Shown: positions 54,936 to 64,000, counted from the first letter of the stretch. The stretch is DNA of 64,000 nucleotides from Azohydromonas sediminis (GCF_003574675.1 NZ_QOAZ01000001.1:186001-250000), one strand, 5' to 3'. Notes: a model not told the origin generated them from the sequence alone. Translations and numbers: made by a program.

Positions 54936-56689
54936 GGGCGGGAATGACGGTTCCCGTGCGCCACGGCGGCGACCGCGTCGCGCAGGCCCTCGTCGCGCAC
55001 GGCGTCACGCACCTGTACACGCTGTGCGGCGGGCACATCTCGCCGATCCTCGCCGGCGCGACGGCGCGCGGCGTGCGCGTCGTCGACGTGCGCGACGAGG
55101 CCACCGCCGTGTTCGCCGCCGACGCCGCGGCGCGGCTGAGCGGCGTGCCCGGCGTCGCGGCAGTGACGGCCGGCCCCGGCATCACGAACACGATCACGGC
55201 GCTGAAGAACGCGCAGCTCGCGCAGTCGCCGCTCGTCGTGCTCGGCGGCGCGGCGCCGACCGCACTGCAGGGGCGCGGCGCGCTGCAGGACATCGCACAG
55301 CGCCCGCTGGTGGCGCCGCACGTCAAGCGCTTCATCGCCTGCCGGCGCGTGCGCGACCTCGGCCCCGCGGTGGCCGATGCGTTCGCGCTCGCGCGCGACG
55401 GCGTGCCGGGGCCGGTGTTCGTCGAGCTGCCGGTGGATCTGCTGTACGACGAGGCACTGATCCGCCAGTGGTACGCCGACGCCGCCGGCAAGGGCACCGG
55501 GCTGGCCGACCGCGCGCTGCGCTGGGTCCTGAACCGCCACGCCGAGCGCCTGTTCGACGGCAGCGGCGACACCGCGCCGCCGGCGGTGCAGCCCGTGACC
55601 GTGCCGCAGGCCGGCGACGCGGCAATGGTGCGCGCGGCGGCCGCCCTCGCAAAGGCACAGCGGCCGCTGATGGTCATCGGCAGCCAGGCCGTCGTCGACG
55701 CGGGCCACGTCGGCGCGCTCGCGCAGGCCGTCGAGCGGCTCGGCGTGCCGGTGTACCTGTCGGGCATGGCGCGCGGGCTGCTCGGCCGCGACCACCCGCT
55801 GCAGATGCGCCACGCGCGCCGCCACGCGCTGCGCGAGGCCGACTGCGTGCTGCTCGCCGGCGTGCCGTGCGACTTCCGCCTCGACTACGGCCGCCACGTG
55901 CGCCGCGGCGCGACGCTCGTCGCGGCCAACCGCAGCGCGCGCGACGCGCGACTGAACCGCCGTCCCGACATCGCGCTGATCGGTGACGCCGGCCACGCGA
56001 TCGCGCGTCTGGCCGGTCGCGCGGACAGCGCGCCGGCGCGCTGGGCCGAGTGGCTTGCGACGCTGCGCGGGCGCGATGCGGCGCGCGAAGCCGAGATCGA
56101 CCGCGACGCCGCCGCGCGCGGCGAGTTCGTCAACCCGCTCGCGCTATTCCGTGCGCTCGACGCCGAGGCCGCCGACGACGCCGTGTTCGTCGCCGACGGC
56201 GGCGACGTCGTCGGCACCGCGAGCTACATCCTGCGCCCGCGCGGGCCCCTGGGCTGGCTCGACCCCGGCGCGTTCGGCACGCTGGGGGTCGGCGCCGGCT
56301 TCGCGCTCGGCACGGCGACGATGCGCCCCGGGCGCGAGGTGTGGATCGTGTTCGGCGATGGCGCCTGCGGCTGGAGCCTCGTCGAGTTCGACAGCTTCGT
56401 GCGTCAGGGCATCCCGGTGATCGCGGTGGTCGGCAACGACGCCGGCTGGACGCAGATCGCGCGCGAACAGGTCAAGATGCTCGGCGACGACGTCGGCACC
56501 GTGCTCGCGCGCACCGCGTACCACGAGGTCGCCGCCGGCTTCGGGGCGGCCGGGCTGCTCGTGCAGCGCGACGACGACGTGCGCCCGGCGCTGCGGCGCG
56601 CGCGCGAGCTGGCACGCGAGGGACGGCCGGTGCTCGTCAACGTCTGGCTCGACCGGACGTCGTTCCGCGAGGGGTCGCTGTCGATGTAG
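54932..56689 (+). CDS. ThDP-dependent 2-hydroxyacyl-CoA lyase-like protein (ILVBL/HACL2 homologue)
   Basis: 585 residues, thiamine-diphosphate enzyme of the acetolactate synthase superfamily. The catalytic glutamate region reads [19 protein letters not shown], followed by [19 protein letters not shown] and [16 protein letters not shown]. The ThDP/Mg motif is [16 protein letters not shown]...[13 protein letters not shown], with ND in place of [24 protein letters not shown] and the end (SFREGSLSM) closely follow human ILVBL (HACL2), which cleaves 2-hydroxyacyl-CoA to an aldehyde and formyl-CoA. The ATG overlaps the synthetase stop; ATG at 54944 is an alternative. True acetolactate synthase activity is less likely. 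Confidence 0.88.
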
Positions 56690-56698
56690 GCCTGCCGC

Positions 56699-57118
56699 TC
56701 AGCTGCACAGCGCCTTGATGTCCTCGGGGATCGGGATCGCGCGGATGCGGTCCGGGTCGGCCGGGTCTCGCATCACGAACGCGCGCACCTCGGTGCCCTC
56801 GCACAGCACGACGTCGCCGCGCTTGACGACGTGGCGGTGGCGGAACGTCTTCGCGGCCCATTCCTCGATCGTCGTGTGGACCTCGATCGTCTCGCCGTAG
56901 GTCGCGGGCTTGTAGAACTTCGTGTGGATCTCGAGCAGCGGCGTGCCGACGATGCCGCGCGTCTTCAGCAGCTCGCGCCACGGCGGCACGCCGCAGGCCA
57001 TGAAAAACGCGAGCGACGCCTCGTCCATCCAGCGCGAGAAGTTCGGGAAGAACACGATGCCGGCGGGGTCGCAGTCGCCGAAGTGGACGTCGACGCGGTG
57101 GACGTGGCTCTTGCTCAT
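56699..57118 (-). CDS. Hotdog thioesterase, 4-hydroxybenzoyl-CoA thioesterase-like
   Basis: 139 residues. VHFGDCDPAGIVFFPNFSRWMDEA matches the Pseudomonas 4-hydroxybenzoyl-CoA thioesterase active-site helix including the catalytic aspartate (near residue 18). GIVGTPLLEIHTKF and IEEWAAKTFRHRHVVKRGD also agree closely, as does the C-terminal IPEDIKALCS. The protein probably hydrolyses aromatic or short acyl-CoA. It converges with the HACL2-like gene; stop codons are 9 bases apart. A dyad, CGACATTGTCG, lies about 26-36 bases upstream of the start. Confidence 0.88.
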   Translation of the reverse strand: MSKSHVHRVDVHFGDCDPAGIVFFPNFSRWMDEASLAFFMACGVPPWRELLKTRGIVGTPLLEIHTKFYKPATYGETIEVHTTIEEWAAKTFRHRHVVKRGDVVLCEGTEVRAFVMRDPADPDRIRAIPIPEDIKALCS

Positions 57119-57237
57119 GGCTCTGTCTCTTCTCACTCCCGGCGACATTGTCGGCGAGTCGGCGCACGCCTGCTGCTGGCGGCATCGGCACGCGGCCGCG
57201 GCACGAGGTACAAACGCGCACCGACACGACACCCCCG

Positions 57238-58221
57238 ATGCCCCTTCCCGACTCCCCCACCCCATCAACACCGCGCGACGACGCGACGCCGCGGCGCACC
57301 GCGATCGTCGGTGCGGGTGCGGTGGGCAGCTACTACGGTGCGATGCTCGCGCGCGCCGGCGAGCCGGTCACGCTGATCGCGCGCGAAGCGCACGTGCGCG
57401 CGGTCGCGGCGCACGGGCTGCAACTGCACCACGAGGGGCGCGTCGAGACGTTCGCGCTCGACGCGACGACCGACCCCGCCGCGGTGCGCGGCGCCGACCT
57501 CGTGCTCGTGTGCGTGAAGTCGAACGACACCGAGGCGGTCGCGCGCCAGATCGCGCCGCACGTCGCCGCCGACGCCGTCGTGCTGAGCCTGCAAAACGGC
57601 GTCGACAACGCGCCGACGATCGCGCGGCACGTGCGCGCGGCGGTGGCGCCGGCGGTGGTCTACGTCGCCACCGAGATGCCGGCGCCCGGTGTCGTCGTGC
57701 ACCACGGCGGCGGGCGGCTCGTCGTCGGCGCGCCCGACGCGGCGGGCTGCGACGCGTCGGCGCGCGCACTGCGACGCGCGATCGAGCGCCTGGCCGGCGC
57801 GGGCGTGCCGGTGGAACGGGTCGCCGACGTACGCCCCGCGCTGTGGATGAAGCTGCTGCTCAACTGCGCCTACAACGCCGCATCGGCGCTGACGCAGGCG
57901 CCGTACGAGCGCATGGCGCGGCTGGCACCGGTGCGCGAACTGCAAGTCGCCGTCGCGCGCGAGGTCGTCGCGGTCGCGCGGGCCGACGGCGTCGCGCTGG
58001 CGCTCGACGAGGCGATCGCCGGCATCGAGCGCATCGCGCAGACGATGCCGGCGCAGCGCTCGTCGACCGCGCAGGACGTCGCGCGTGCCCGCCCGACCGA
58101 GATCGACCACCTCAACGGTTTCGTCGTGCGCCGCGGCGCCGCGCTCGGTGTCGCGACGCCGGTCAACCAGGCGCTGCACGCGCTGGTCAAGCTCGCCGAG
58201 GCGGGCGACCGCAGCGGCTGA
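57238..58221 (+). CDS. panE: 2-dehydropantoate 2-reductase (ketopantoate reductase)
   Basis: Reduces ketopantoate to pantoate with NADPH in coenzyme A synthesis, or a related 2-keto acid in paralogues. 327 residues. GAGAVGSYYGAMLARAG (about residues 24-40) binds NADPH, VCVKSNDTEAV follows, the catalytic lysine is in WMKLLLNCAYNAASALTQAPY (near residue 206), and the C-terminal NGFVVRRGAALGVATPVNQAL completes the ApbA/PanE pattern. The gene stands alone. Many bacteria carry several such paralogues, so pantothenate involvement is likely but unproved. Confidence 0.88.
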   Translation: MPLPDSPTPSTPRDDATPRRTAIVGAGAVGSYYGAMLARAGEPVTLIAREAHVRAVAAHGLQLHHEGRVETFALDATTDPAAVRGADLVLVCVKSNDTEAVARQIAPHVAADAVVLSLQNGVDNAPTIARHVRAAVAPAVVYVATEMPAPGVVVHHGGGRLVVGAPDAAGCDASARALRRAIERLAGAGVPVERVADVRPALWMKLLLNCAYNAASALTQAPYERMARLAPVRELQVAVAREVVAVARADGVALALDEAIAGIERIAQTMPAQRSSTAQDVARARPTEIDHLNGFVVRRGAALGVATPVNQALHALVKLAEAGDRSG

Positions 58222-58257
58222 GCGGACGCGGGTGTCAGCGCCCGCGCGAGTACCGGC

Positions 58258-59007
58258 TCAGCGCCCGCGCAGGTGCGCCGGCGCCTCGAGCTTCTTGGCC
58301 AGCAGCGACAGGCTCCAGGTCAAGAGCAGGTACATCGCCGAGATCGCCAGGTACGGCTCCCAGTAGCGCGAGTACGCGCCGGCCACCGTGCGCGCCGCGA
58401 GCGCCAGTTCGGCCAGCCCGATCGCCGACACCAGCGACGAGTCCTTCGTCAGCGTGATCGCCTCGTTGACGAAGGCCGGCACCATGCGGCGGAACGCCTG
58501 CGGCAGGATCACCAGCCGCAGCGTCTGCGCGTGGTTCAGGCCCAGCGCCTGCGCCGCCTGCCACTGGCCGGCGGCGATCGACTGGATGCCGGCGCGGAAG
58601 ATCTCCGAGATGTACGCGCCGGCGTTGAGCGTCAGCGCCAGCACGCCCGACAGGAACGCGCCGTGGTTCTGGCGGAACGTGCGCGCCAGCTCGCCCGAGA
58701 CGAGCAGCCCGTCGTCGGGGTGCACCAGCATCGGCATCAGCGCGAAGTGCACGAGCAGGATCTGCACGAACAGCGGCGTGCCGCGGAAGAACGTGACGTA
58801 CGCCGAGACGAGCCACTGCAGGCCGTACAGCGGCCAGCGCCACGGCGAGCGCGGCAGCGGCTGGTCGCGCGACGACGACACCAGCCCCGACAGCAGGCCG
58901 AGCACCATGCCCAGCGACAGCGAGACGACGGTGAGCATCATCGTCATCGCGAGCCCCTGAGCGAACAGGGGCCCGTAGCCGGCGAGGATGCCCCAGCGCA
59001 GGTCCAT
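58258..59007 (-). CDS. Polar amino-acid ABC transporter permease
   Basis: 249-residue permease of the HisM/GlnP family with five to six hydrophobic segments. It shows YVTFFRGTPLFVQILLVHFAL, then LTLNAGAYISEIFRAGIQSIAAGQWQAAQALGLN, the EAA loop that contacts the ATPase, and INEAITLTKDSSLVSAIGLAEL-type residues. It begins 18 bases after the binding-protein stop. No ATPase or second permease is adjacent, so it must share an ATPase encoded elsewhere. Confidence 0.92.
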   Translation of the reverse strand: MDLRWGILAGYGPLFAQGLAMTMMLTVVSLSLGMVLGLLSGLVSSSRDQPLPRSPWRWPLYGLQWLVSAYVTFFRGTPLFVQILLVHFALMPMLVHPDDGLLVSGELARTFRQNHGAFLSGVLALTLNAGAYISEIFRAGIQSIAAGQWQAAQALGLNHAQTLRLVILPQAFRRMVPAFVNEAITLTKDSSLVSAIGLAELALAARTVAGAYSRYWEPYLAISAMYLLLTWSLSLLAKKLEAPAHLRGR

Positions 59008-59025
59008 CGGGCCTCCGGGTGACGC

Positions 59026-59859
59026 TTACTTCTTCTCGCCGAAGTGCTGCGCGTAGATGCGGTCGTAGGTGCCGTCGGCGCGGATCTCGGCCAGACCCTT
59101 GTTGATCTTCTCGAGCAACTCGGTGTTGCCCTTCTTCACCGCGATGCCGTACTGCTCGGGCTCGAACGCCGGGTCGTTGATCGTGCGGAACTTGGCCGTC
59201 GGGTGGTTGGCGACGTAGTTGATGACGACGCCGTTGTCGGCGACGACCGCGTCGACGCCACCCGCCTCGAGTTCCTTGAGCGCCAGCGGCGTCGACTCGA
59301 AGCGCTTGACGTTGGTGTTCGTCTTGCCGAGCAGCTTGGTGACGACCTCGTCGCCGGTGGTGCCGGTCTGCACGCCGACCTTGAGCTTCTTCAGGTCGTC
59401 GAACTTGGTGACCTTGGACTTCTCGGGCACCGCGATCAGCTGGTGCGCGTCGAAGTACGGGTCGGAGAAATCCATCGTCTGCTTGCGCTCGTCGGTGATC
59501 GTGATCGACGAGATCAGCAGGTCGCGGTCGCCCTGCTGCAGCGAGTTGAAGATGCCTTCCCACGGCGTGTTGACGAACTTGACCTCGATGCCGGCCTTCG
59601 CGGCGATCGCGTTGAGCAGGTCGACCGAGAAGCCGACGATCTCGCCCTTCTCGTTCTGCGACTCGAACGGCGCGTACGCGGCATCGGTGCCGACGGTGTA
59701 GACCTTGGCGGGCGCGGGCGCCGGGGCCGGAGCCGCGGCCTGCGGCGCCGGGGCGGGCGCCGGCGCGGGTTCGGGGGCCTTGCCGCAGGCGGCGAGCAGC
59801 ACGCCGGTGAACAGCGCGGCCGAGGCGCGCAGGAAGCGGCGGTGGGACAGGGACGTCAT
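59026..59859 (-). CDS. Amino-acid-binding lipoprotein of the ABC transporter
   Basis: 277 residues. RRFLRASAALFTGVLLAACGK is a lipoprotein signal with the lipidated cysteine at residue 25. An Ala-Pro repeat linker follows (about 27-52). The periplasmic domain (about 52-275) has TVGTDAAYAPFESQNEKGEIVGF, DLLISSITITDERKQTMDFSDPYF, VGVQTGTTGDEVV and EQYGIAVKKGN, typical of type II polar amino-acid-binding proteins. It feeds the permease gene 18 bases downstream. Ligand specificity (arginine, glutamine, histidine or similar) is not resolved. Confidence 0.92.
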   Translation of the reverse strand: MTSLSHRRFLRASAALFTGVLLAACGKAPEPAPAPAPAPQAAAPAPAPAPAKVYTVGTDAAYAPFESQNEKGEIVGFSVDLLNAIAAKAGIEVKFVNTPWEGIFNSLQQGDRDLLISSITITDERKQTMDFSDPYFDAHQLIAVPEKSKVTKFDDLKKLKVGVQTGTTGDEVVTKLLGKTNTNVKRFESTPLALKELEAGGVDAVVADNGVVINYVANHPTAKFRTINDPAFEPEQYGIAVKKGNTELLEKINKGLAEIRADGTYDRIYAQHFGEKK

Positions 59860-60081
59860 GACGGGAGCTCTCCGTGTGGGGTGGTGATCGGACGCTGGGC
59901 CGGTCGCGGCAGCGGTGCATGGCCCCGCCGACCGGGGCCGCGTCGCCGCCCGCCGCGGGCGACACGAAAACCCCCAATTCTGGAGCATTGCGCGACCGCC
60001 CTCCTCGCCCGCCCGCGCGCGTCGGGTGGCCCACCGGATCGCGGGGTTGACCCACCGGGCGCGCCTCCAGAGCATCACGCC

Positions 60082-60234
60082 ATGGACAAGCCGCAACGCC
60101 GCCCCGCCAATCCTGCGCCCAGCGCTGCCGAGGCGCTGCAGGCGTGGCAGGAGCTCAAGCAGCGCCTGCAGCAGCTGCACGCCGAGCTCGAGTACCTGCG
60201 CCTGCTGATCAAGTTGGGCGTCGGTCCGCGCTGA
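60082..60234 (+). CDS. Small helical protein, 50 residues
   Basis: After a proline-rich start (MDKPQRRPANPAPSA), residues 18-45 form an amphipathic helix with repeated leucines (WQELKQRLQQLHAELEYLRLLIKLG), possibly a coiled coil. No family is recognised and no clear ribosome-binding site is seen. Support comes from its helical, residue-balanced composition, unlike the arginine/alanine-rich shadow frames around it. It sits between divergent transcription units. Confidence 0.5.
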   Translation: MDKPQRRPANPAPSAAEALQAWQELKQRLQQLHAELEYLRLLIKLGVGPR

Positions 60235-60421
60235 GCGCTGGCGCACGGCGGCGCACACGCCCGACCGCCACGGCCGCCCTTCGGTGATGCCGCGACAATC
60301 GTGCGCGTCGCCGCCCGTCTGCCTGCTCGTGCCCGTCCCCGCCACCCCCGCCCTCCACGCCCGGGCCACCGAACAGCCCCCTTCCCCCTCGCCGCGACGG
60401 CCCGAGCGCGCGCCGAGCGTC

Positions 60422-62314
60422 GTGCGCTCACTGCGCTCGGCGGCGGCCACGGCCGTGCTCGCGCTGGCCGCCCTGCTGCCGCCGGCGGTCGCCGCTGCGG
60501 GCGGCTGGTCGACGACGCAGCACGACGGCGTGCACTGGCTCGTGCAGCCCGACGGGCAGCGGTTCTTCTCGCTGGGCGTCAACACCGTCAACGGTGGTGA
60601 CGACGACGACAAGGCACGCACCGGCCGCGCCTACTTCTGGGGTCGCCACTACCCCTCGCTCGCCGCGTGGGGCACAGCCACCGAGCGGCGCCTGCGCGCG
60701 TGGGGCTTCAACACGGCCGGCGGGTGGTCCGAAGAGTCGGCGGTGATGAGCCTGCCGCTGGTGCCCGAGATCGACCTCGGCCGCAAGGCCCAGCTGCACT
60801 GGTACGACATTTTCGACCCGCAGAAGGCCGAGACCACGCGCGCCGTCGCGCGCGAGATCGTCGCCGCGCAGCGCGGCAACCCGCGCGTGATCGGCCGCTT
60901 CACCGACAACGAGGTCGGCTGGTGGAGCTCGCCGCTGTTCCTGTGGCACCTCGAGCTCGACTGGCAGTTCTCGTCGAAGCAGGTGCTGTGGCAGCTGCTG
61001 CACGACCGCTACGACGGCCGCTGGGAGCGGCTGCTCGCCGACTTCGTGCCGGTGTCGCCGGGGCTGGACTCGTTCGAGCGTCTCAAGGCGCGCGGCGCGG
61101 CGCTGAAGCTGCGCCCCGGCGGCCAGGGCATCCACGCGATCGCCGCTTTCACGCGGCTGATCGCCGAGCGCTACTACCGGCTCGTGCACGACGCGCTGCG
61201 CGACGCCGACCCGCACGCGCTCGTGATGGGCGACCGCCTGCCGCTGTACTACAACCAGGACGCCGTGCTCGCGCAGCGCGGCCTCGTCGACGTGCTGTCG
61301 ACCAACTACAACGTCGACGTGCCCGACGGCTGGGTCGCACCGTACTACTTCGAGGGGCTGCGCGACCTGTCGGGCGCGCCGGTGCTGGTGTCGGAGTACT
61401 TCTTCGCCGCCGACGAGAACCGCAGCGGCAACAGCAACAACGGCCACCTGATGCACGTGAAGACGCAGGCCGAGCGCGTGCGCGGCGCCACCGCAGCGAT
61501 GCGCCACTTCGCGTCGTTCCCCAACGTCGTCGGCGTGCACTGGTTCCAGTACTACGACGAACCCACCGGCGGGCGCAGCGACGGCGAGGACTTCAACATG
61601 GGCCTGGTCGACATCCACGACCGCCCGTACGACGAGCTCGTCGCCGCGTTCGCTGCGCTGAACCCGACGCTGCCTGCGCTGCACGCAAAGGCACGCTGGG
61701 CCGACCTCGTGCCGGTCGCGCGACCGCGCACGATCCGCCGCGCCGCCGGCGCGCTCGACGCGACCGACAACTCGCTGCTCGACTGGACCGACAAGGCCGG
61801 CACCCGCCTCGTGCGCTTCGCGACGCCGGCGCCGTACGTGCCGTTCGGCGACGTGCACGTCGCGTGGAGCGACCGGGGCCTGCACGTCTTCCACATCGGG
61901 CAGAACCACGTCGACCTCGACCTGCTGGCCCACGACGGCGAGTTCCCGCTGTCGGAGACGTACCGCCTGCGCATCACGGTCGACGCCGGCGCCGGCGAAC
62001 GCCGCTACGCGCTGCACCTCGCGCCGCGCACGCACCCGACGGCGCCCGAACGCTTCGTGCTCGTGCCGCAGCTGTGGCGCTACGACGGCGAGCGACCCGT
62101 CGAGCGGCTCGACCCGCGCGGCTTCGCGCAAGTCATCGACACGCTGCTGCCTCACGTGCAGGTCGAAGCGCTGATCCCGCCGTCGCTGCTCGGTGTCGAG
62201 AAGCTCCAACCCGGGCAGACGGTGCGCCTCGCGATCGAGGTGACCAAGTTCTACCGCGAGCTGACGATGACGCTCGGCCCCGACGTCGCGGTGCTCGAGC
62301 GAGCGCCCGAGTAG
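60422..62314 (+). CDS. Secreted clan GH-A glycoside hydrolase (agarase/beta-galactosidase-like)
   Basis: The GTG start gives a 630-residue protein with a clear Sec signal (SAAATAVLALAALLPPAVAAAGG). GTG at 60284 would add 46 low-complexity residues and is less likely. The barrel begins WLVQPDGQRFFSLGVNTV, then RRLRAWGFNTAGGWSEES. The acid/base glutamate is proposed in FTDNEVGWW (near residue 164, after Asn as in clan GH-A) and the nucleophile in VLVSEYFFAADEN (near residue 325). GVHWFQYYDEPTGGR follows. A C-terminal beta-rich domain (about 440-630) could bind carbohydrate. It resembles GH42/GH50/agarase-type proteins; the polymer is unknown. Confidence 0.8.
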   Translation: MRSLRSAAATAVLALAALLPPAVAAAGGWSTTQHDGVHWLVQPDGQRFFSLGVNTVNGGDDDDKARTGRAYFWGRHYPSLAAWGTATERRLRAWGFNTAGGWSEESAVMSLPLVPEIDLGRKAQLHWYDIFDPQKAETTRAVAREIVAAQRGNPRVIGRFTDNEVGWWSSPLFLWHLELDWQFSSKQVLWQLLHDRYDGRWERLLADFVPVSPGLDSFERLKARGAALKLRPGGQGIHAIAAFTRLIAERYYRLVHDALRDADPHALVMGDRLPLYYNQDAVLAQRGLVDVLSTNYNVDVPDGWVAPYYFEGLRDLSGAPVLVSEYFFAADENRSGNSNNGHLMHVKTQAERVRGATAAMRHFASFPNVVGVHWFQYYDEPTGGRSDGEDFNMGLVDIHDRPYDELVAAFAALNPTLPALHAKARWADLVPVARPRTIRRAAGALDATDNSLLDWTDKAGTRLVRFATPAPYVPFGDVHVAWSDRGLHVFHIGQNHVDLDLLAHDGEFPLSETYRLRITVDAGAGERRYALHLAPRTHPTAPERFVLVPQLWRYDGERPVERLDPRGFAQVIDTLLPHVQVEALIPPSLLGVEKLQPGQTVRLAIEVTKFYRELTMTLGPDVAVLERAPE

Positions 62315-62389
62315 TCAAACCCGACCGGTCGGGCGGGCGGCCCGAACGCGCTGGACGCCGACCACCCGGGCACGACGCGCCGGACACGC

Positions 62390-62418
62390 AAACGAAAACG
62401 CCCACCGGGGGTGGGCGT
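62390..62418 (-). terminator. Intrinsic terminator of the tRNA operon
   Basis: On the minus strand ACGCCCACC and GGTGGGCGT pair with 9 bases around CCC and are followed by TTTTCGTTTG. It lies 25 bases downstream of tRNA-Asp and is the end of the gltX-tRNA strand. It may also receive transcripts from the plus-strand hydrolase. Confidence 0.8.
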
Positions 62419-62442
62419 CTCGGCGGCAAGCCGCATGCATCT

Positions 62443-62519
62443 TGGCGGAGCGGACGGGGCTCGAACCCGCGACCCCCGGCGTGACAGGCCGGTATTCTAA
62501 CCAACTGAACTACCGCTCC
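62443..62519 (-). tRNA. tRNA-Asp (GTC)
   Basis: 77 bases with an encoded CCA end. The acceptor stem GGAGCGG/CCGCTCC pairs fully, the anticodon loop contains CTGTCAC (anticodon GTC), and the T-loop is GTTCGAG. It is third in the Ala-Glu-Asp tRNA cluster. Confidence 0.97.
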
Positions 62520-62565
62520 GCGGCGGCGCCGGCGTTCCAGGTTGCCCTGCAAGTGCCGACCGACT

Positions 62566-62641
62566 TGGCGTCCCCTAGGGGATTCGAACCCCTGTTACAA
62601 CCGTGAAAGGGTCGTGTCCTAGGCCTCTAGACGAAGGGGAC
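62566..62641 (-). tRNA. tRNA-Glu (TTC)
   Basis: 76 bases with encoded CCA. Acceptor stem GTCCCCT/AGGGGAC, anticodon loop CTTTCAC (anticodon TTC), T-loop GTTCGAA. It lies just downstream of the gene for its own synthetase, gltX. Confidence 0.97.
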
Positions 62642-62685
62642 TTGTCCTTCACTGCCTGAACTGCGCGCCACCCCGAGCCTAGCTT

Positions 62686-62761
<76 letters not shown>

Positions 62762-62784
62762 GGCGCTGTTCAAGCAAGACGCGC

Positions 62785-62814
62785 ATTATAGGCAGAACTT
62801 CAGACGTGCTGCAA
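62785..62814 (-). promoter_or_regulatory. Strong promoter of the tRNA cluster
   Basis: TTGCAG (62814-62809), an 18-base spacer and a perfect TATAAT (62790-62785) are followed by a GC-rich stretch (GCGCGTC), like the discriminator of stringently controlled stable-RNA promoters. The -35 box lies inside the last codons of gltX. Confidence 0.75.
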
Positions 62815-64000
62815 ACGCGCGAGCACCTCTTCGCGCCGGAACAACGCGAGCACCGCATCGATCGACGGCGTCTGCGCGCGGCCGCACACCAGCAGGCGCA
62901 GCGGGATCGCGACCTGCGGCATCTTGAGCTTGAACTCGCCGAGCGTGGCCTTGATCGCGTCGCCGATGCCCGGCGCCGTCCACTCGGCGTCGGCCAGCCG
63001 CTCGCGCAGCGCCCGCAGCGCCGGACGCACGGCGTCGGTCAGGTGCTTCGCCAGTTCGTCGGCCGGTGGCGTCGGGTGCGCGAAGTACATGCCGAGCCAC
63101 TCGGCGATCTCGACGGTCGTCGCGCAGCGGTCCTTGAACAGCCCGATCGCGCGCGGCAGGTCGAGTGCCGCCAGATCGGTGAAGCCCAGCAGCGCGAGCT
63201 GCTGCGCCACCAGCGGCGCGAGCGCGTCGTCGGACGTCATCTTGATGTGCTGCGCGTTGACCCAGCGCAGCTTGGCTTCGTCGAACTGGCCCGCGCTCTT
63301 GCCGAGGTGGTCGAGGTCGAACCACGCGACGAGCTGCTCGCGCGTGAAGATCTCGTCGTCGCCGTGGCTCCAGCCCAGCCGCGCGAGGTAGTTGACGACC
63401 GCGTCGGCGAGGTAGCCCTCGTCGCGGTAGTGCGTCACCGGCTTGGCGCCGTGGCGCTTGCTCATCTTCTCGCCCTGCTCGTTGAGCACGGTGGGCAGGT
63501 GCGCATACACCGGCGGCTCGTGGCCGAGCGCGCGGAAGATGTGGATCTGCCGCGGAGTGTTGTTGACGTGGTCGTCGCCGCGGATCACGTGCGTGATGCG
63601 CATGTCGATGTCGTCGACGACGACGCAGAAGTTGTAGGTCGGCGCGCCGATCGCGTCGGGCGCGCTGCCCTCGGGCGCGGGGCGGGCGATCACGAGGTCG
63701 TCGAGCTCGTCGTTGTGGAACGTCACGCGGCCCTTGACCTTGTCGTCCCACGAGACGACGCCGCCCTGCGGCGTCTTGAAGCGGATCACCGGACGCACAC
63801 CCGGCGGCACCGGCGGCAGCGTCTTGCCGGGTTCGGGGCGCCACGTGCCGTCGTAGCGCGGCTTGAGCTTGGCCGCCATCTGGCGCTCGCGCAGCGCGTC
63901 GAGCTCCTCGGGCGTCATGTAGCAGCGGTACGCGTGGCCGCTGGCGAGCAGCTGCGCGACGACCTCGCGGTAGCGGTCCATGCGCTGCATCTGGTAGTAC
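62800..64000 (-). CDS. gltX: Glutamyl-tRNA synthetase, C-terminal part (5' end beyond the window)
   Basis: Charges tRNA-Glu with glutamate. The visible 400 residues run from the catalytic domain to the C-terminus. YCYMT-type residues after [31 protein letters not shown] and [32 protein letters not shown] are typical. The second signature is KMSKRHGA (KMSKS site, about 63454-63477). The all-helical anticodon-binding domain follows. The HIGH motif and start codon lie past base 64000. The frame is open through the window edge. tRNA-Glu lies 160 bases downstream on the same strand. Confidence 0.96.
   Translation of the reverse strand, partial: YYQMQRMDRYREVVAQLLASGHAYRCYMTPEELDALRERQMAAKLKPRYDGTWRPEPGKTLPPVPPGVRPVIRFKTPQGGVVSWDDKVKGRVTFHNDELDDLVIARPAPEGSAPDAIGAPTYNFCVVVDDIDMRITHVIRGDDHVNNTPRQIHIFRALGHEPPVYAHLPTVLNEQGEKMSKRHGAKPVTHYRDEGYLADAVVNYLARLGWSHGDDEIFTREQLVAWFDLDHLGKSAGQFDEAKLRWVNAQHIKMTSDDALAPLVAQQLALLGFTDLAALDLPRAIGLFKDRCATTVEIAEWLGMYFAHPTPPADELAKHLTDAVRPALRALRERLADAEWTAPGIGDAIKATLGEFKLKMPQVAIPLRLLVCGRAQTPSIDAVLALFRREEVLARLQHV

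Overview
The window is 64 kb of very GC-rich, gene-dense chromosome. Gene content and protein style point to a betaproteobacterium of the order Burkholderiales, probably in the Rubrivivax/Leptothrix/Methylibium neighbourhood. This rests on crtI-crtB carotenoid genes beside ordinary housekeeping genes, large acyl-CoA metabolism blocks, Liv-type ABC transporters, and TAGAAT or GACAAT -10-like boxes close to start codons. I see no insertion sequence, prophage, integron, CRISPR array or rRNA. No gap between genes exceeds 300 bases. The genus is inference.

Layout. 1-8.7 kb (+): glnS, rsuA, ribF, ileS, lspA and an FAD oxidoreductase. 8.9-11.4 kb (+): a small membrane protein, then an L,D-transpeptidase overlapping a DUF882 peptidase. 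11.4-15.7 kb: a YgiQ-type radical SAM protein divergent from a flavin monooxygenase carrying an NTF2-like domain. 15.7-20.2 kb: a lytic transglycosylase, an exported hypothetical protein, an ABC exporter and a hypothetical protein. 20.4-23.2 kb (-): crtI-crtB-small membrane protein, translationally coupled, with a TGT-N12-ACA dyad over the crtI promoter and a second one upstream of the neighbouring hypothetical gene.

23.3-42.1 kb is one long minus-strand block for activation, uptake and beta-oxidation of organic or fatty acids: acyl-CoA ligase, binding protein, LivHMGF, FadB-like fusion, thiolase, thioesterases, two acyl-CoA dehydrogenases, two SDRs, a CurA-like reductase, an ElaA-like acetyltransferase and an ASCH protein. 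Many neighbours overlap by 4 nt. A palindrome sits just upstream of the fadB-like gene, and a hairpin plus T-run separates the binding protein from the permeases.

42.2-53.1 kb: msrB-yciB-bolA-ppiC (+), ybbA and tesA head to head with overlapping start codons, a large FecR/DUF6600-like envelope protein, an anion transporter with def, a lipoprotein version of a 2-keto-4-pentenoate hydratase, and ligA. 53.2-56.7 kb (+): an acyl-CoA synthetase overlapping a close homologue of human ILVBL/HACL2, which suggests a bacterial 2-hydroxy-acid alpha-oxidation pair. 56.7-62.3 kb: a 4-hydroxybenzoyl-CoA-thioesterase-like protein, a ketopantoate reductase, an orphan amino-acid ABC permease and binding protein, a 50-residue ORF and a secreted clan GH-A hydrolase. 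62.4-64 kb (-): gltX (5' end outside the window), then tRNA-Ala, tRNA-Glu and tRNA-Asp with their own strong promoter and terminator.

All calls come from reading translations and motifs by eye; no database search was run.
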